This document shows, piece after piece, positions 62,036-64,000 of a stretch of 64,000 nucleotides of DNA. The position numbers were made by a program, and so were the translations under genes. This stretch comes from CADEDV01 sp048498035 (GTDB lineage Bacteria > Bacteroidota > Bacteroidia > Chitinophagales > Chitinophagaceae), in the NCBI GenBank assembly GCA_048498035.1, contig JBEHYT010000012.1, forward strand, positions 91,728-155,727, read 5' to 3'. Within the stretch, counting starts at the first letter, position 1; every line of letters starts with the position of its first letter. The notes beneath the pieces were generated by a model. It worked only from the letters and a program-made list of their open reading frames with translations, made no database searches and was not told the origin of the DNA.

Positions 62036-62054
62036 ACTCAGGTAAAACCTGAGT
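62036..62054. promoter_or_regulatory. Inverted repeat ACTCAGGT-AAA-ACCTGAGT
   Basis: A perfect 8-bp inverted repeat lies 9 bases upstream of the decayed antitoxin start. It is probably the old operator of that toxin-antitoxin operon. Confidence 0.65.
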
Positions 62055-62102
62055 AATCGACTACAATATCGTTATAAAAAACAATCTCCGCCTGAAATGT
62101 AC

Positions 62103-62195
62103 AAATCTGGTTCGGGTGAAATGCAGGTTAAGGTGGAATTGATCTGATCTGATCTAATCATTGGGCGGAATATTGTTTCAGCAACCCGCTGATCT
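62103..62195 (+). repeat. Duplicated AbiEii 3' end, copy 2 (remnant)
   Basis: The sequence encodes KSGSGEMQVKVELI and a stop in the same manner as the AbiEii end at 60605, and shares the following GGAATATT-TTTCAGCAACCCGCTGAT block. The rest of that toxin gene is missing. GATCT is repeated two to three times within it. Confidence 0.8.
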
Positions 62196-62323
62196 AAATG
62201 CAGTCAACCAGGCATTCGTTGACATATTGATTCCGTACGGGGAATGAATTTCCTTTCTTTCTGTAACTGCTACCAACATTCATGGTAATTACGTAGTTTG
62301 TACAACAAGCGAGACCCGCCACC

Positions 62324-63667
62324 ATGACAACATCAACCGGGAATTCAATTCCTCCAGTATCCAATTCCGAACACCTGAAGCGGGCCATTGGTGCACGCTC
62401 ACTGGCTGTGGCCATCATTAATGTTATGGTCGGCTCCGGCATTTTTGTATTGCCTGCCCTGGTGGCCGAAGGACTGGGCGCAGCCGCCATTGTAGCCTAT
62501 CTCTGCTGCGGCGTACTTGCATTTCTCGTCGCGCTTTGTTTTGCTGAACTGGGCAGTTCCACTACGCAAAGCGGTGGAATCTATACCTATATCGAACGGG
62601 CTTTTGGGCCCTACGCCGGTTTCCTGGCCGGCAATTTATACCTGCTGGCGGCCCTCGCCTCCGATGCAGCCGTGGCCAATTCCCTGGCAGATACACTAGC
62701 GCTTTTTTTGCCGGCACTGACGAATGATTTTTATCACCTGCTGTTCATCTTCGTGCTGTACATCTGCCTTACCTGGCTCAATATCCGGAGCGTTAAAAGC
62801 GGGCTGTTCTTCGTACTGTTTACAGGCATTGGCAAACTCATACCGCTCGTGGTGCTGGTCCTGTTTGCCATCCCTCATATACAGGCACAAAACCTGCACT
62901 GGACCATCCAGCCCAACCTGGATAATGTTGGGGCGGGCTCACTACTCCTGTTTTTTGCATTTTTAGGTATGGAAGTGCCGCTGTGTAATGGCGGCGAAAT
63001 CAAAAATCCCCAGCGCACTGTTCCCCTCGGGCTACTAGGCGCCATCCTGGGCGTATTAGCGCTGTATATCGGCATCCAGGTAGCCACCCAGGGTGTATTG
63101 GGGTCCGCCATGCAGGCCAACAAAGAAGCGCCCCTGTCGGCTGTAGCCAGCAGCATCTGGGGGCAGACTGGTATGTTGCTGGTTGTAGCGGTTACTGCGA
63201 TCTCCATCACCGGTTCGTTGAGTGGCGAAATACTTTCCATGCCGCGGATCTTGTTTGCCGCTGCGCGAAACGGACTAATGCCAAAAGCGCTGGGAAAAGT
63301 GCATCCAAAATTTGCCACGCCGCATATCTCTATTCTTGTATATGCCAGCGCAGGGTTTCTGCTGGCGGCCTCAGGAAGCTTCAGGCAACTGGCTATCATT
63401 GCCAGCGTGGCGGTATTATTGGTCTATCTCGGCGTGGTAGCAGCAGTGATAAAAAGCCGGCTTCAACCAAAGCAAGCAGCCATTGGCTTCCGGATGCCAG
63501 GGGGTATTGTGGCGCCACTACTGGCAGCTGCATTTATGGTCTGGATGCTCGCGCATTCTCAACTAAAAGAGGCTATCGCCGTCAGTATCGCAATTGCGTT
63601 ACTGAGCATCATTTATTTCCTGGTAGTATTGATAAAACAAGAACCGGCGACGCAGGACGACAAATGA
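62324..63667 (+). CDS. APC-superfamily amino-acid permease
   Basis: The 447-residue protein has about 12 membrane segments. Helix 1 carries VAIINVMVGSGIFVLPALVA (the GSGIF substrate site), with CFAELGSSTTQSGGIYTYIERAFGP in helices 2-3 and FFAFLGMEVPLCNGGEIKNPQRTVP in helix 6-7. It is related to the permease at 26.5 kb but clearly a different subfamily; substrate unknown. ATG 62324 is the first in frame after a stop, and the N-terminal 25 residues are hydrophilic. No terminator with a clear stem follows. Confidence 0.92.
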   Translation: MTTSTGNSIPPVSNSEHLKRAIGARSLAVAIINVMVGSGIFVLPALVAEGLGAAAIVAYLCCGVLAFLVALCFAELGSSTTQSGGIYTYIERAFGPYAGFLAGNLYLLAALASDAAVANSLADTLALFLPALTNDFYHLLFIFVLYICLTWLNIRSVKSGLFFVLFTGIGKLIPLVVLVLFAIPHIQAQNLHWTIQPNLDNVGAGSLLLFFAFLGMEVPLCNGGEIKNPQRTVPLGLLGAILGVLALYIGIQVATQGVLGSAMQANKEAPLSAVASSIWGQTGMLLVVAVTAISITGSLSGEILSMPRILFAAARNGLMPKALGKVHPKFATPHISILVYASAGFLLAASGSFRQLAIIASVAVLLVYLGVVAAVIKSRLQPKQAAIGFRMPGGIVAPLLAAAFMVWMLAHSQLKEAIAVSIAIALLSIIYFLVVLIKQEPATQDDK

Positions 63668-64000
63668 CTAATGTGCTGATGTGCTAATCATTGTTGTCCG
63701 GAGAAAATAAAAATCCAACTCAGGACCTCTTTACTAGCCTGAATATCAAAGATTATTTAACCCACTTTTTGTCCAATTTAAAAGCAAGGCCCCTTATTCA
63801 AAAGCAACTCTGATTTCGCTGTGCGGTAAAAGTTTCACTTGATATCAGCGGTTAGCGATTCGTCGAATTGTATTTAATCTACCAGTTGCGGCGGAGGCGC
63901 CTTCTTTTTGTGCGGTTCCGCGCAGCGGAATGGCGCTGCCAAGCACAAAAAACAGCGCCGGAGCTGCAACTCGGCCCGCCGGCCGTGGAGGCAAAGAAGC
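63668..64000. other. Gene-free right end
   Basis: It starts with ACTAATGTGCTGATGTGCTAATCA, similar in reverse complement to ATTAGCACATTA at 35188-35200. From about 63880 the sequence becomes G+C-rich, with no start codon or family motif on either strand. A gene running in from beyond the edge on the minus strand cannot be excluded. Confidence 0.4.

Overview
The window looks like a chromosomal segment of a Bacteroidota bacterium, most likely family Chitinophagaceae (Chitinophaga/Niastella-like). The reasons are protein content (a DUF5916 outer-membrane-type protein, 65-residue bS21, Bacteroidota-type RpoB/RpoC, ComEA-like helix-hairpin-helix protein), recurrent promoters of the Bacteroidota form TTG-N17..20-TAnnTTTG, and an almost complete lack of Shine-Dalgarno sequences except in front of rpsU. 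No database search was run; assignments rest on motifs read directly.

Layout. 0-3 kb: minus-strand surface-glycan and riboflavin genes (two family-2 glycosyltransferases, an acyltransferase, riboflavin synthase). 3.1-8 kb: rpsU, a Xer-type recombinase, a ribosome hibernation factor, then the ancient cluster tRNA-Thr/Tyr/Gly/Thr-tuf-tRNA-Trp-secE-nusG. 8-13.6 kb: four genes (ArnT-like glycosyltransferase, DUF5916 protein, two unknown genes) separate nusG from rplK. 13.6-25.6 kb: rplKAJL, an opposite-strand ComEA-like gene, then rpoB-rpoC with their own promoter. 25.6-38.5 kb: OmpH-like protein, amino-acid permease, heptose kinase, isoaspartyl peptidase, ispD, M1 aminopeptidase, polyprenyl glycosylphosphotransferase, sugar dehydrogenase and an L,D-transpeptidase-like protein.

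38.8-58.3 kb: an apparent genomic island. An intact minus-strand tRNA-Asp lies at the right edge and a 15-bp copy of its 3' end lies at 38.81 kb, next to what looks like the original tRNA terminator. The cargo is a tight minus-strand operon: XRE regulator, SNF2/DEAD-type helicase with DUF3883, AbiEi-like antitoxin, AbiEii-like nucleotidyltransferase, DUF262/HNH protein, DUF1156 adenine methyltransferase, DUF499 ATPase, and an unknown protein with a PD-(D/E)XK-like motif. Methylase + DUF499 ATPase + helicase resembles BREX-like and related defence modules, but PglZ is absent and a toxin-antitoxin-like pair sits inside the operon. Upstream lie a DUF4365 protein and two unknowns, and a frameshifted IS3-type transposase relic abuts the tRNA.

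58.8-62.3 kb: a complete second AbiEi/AbiEii operon with paired operator-like inverted repeats, followed by gene debris (a decayed AbiEi, an AbiEii 3'-end duplicate, an NTF2-like fragment) around a metallophosphoesterase gene. 62.3-63.7 kb: a second amino-acid permease. The last 330 bases hold no gene I can name.
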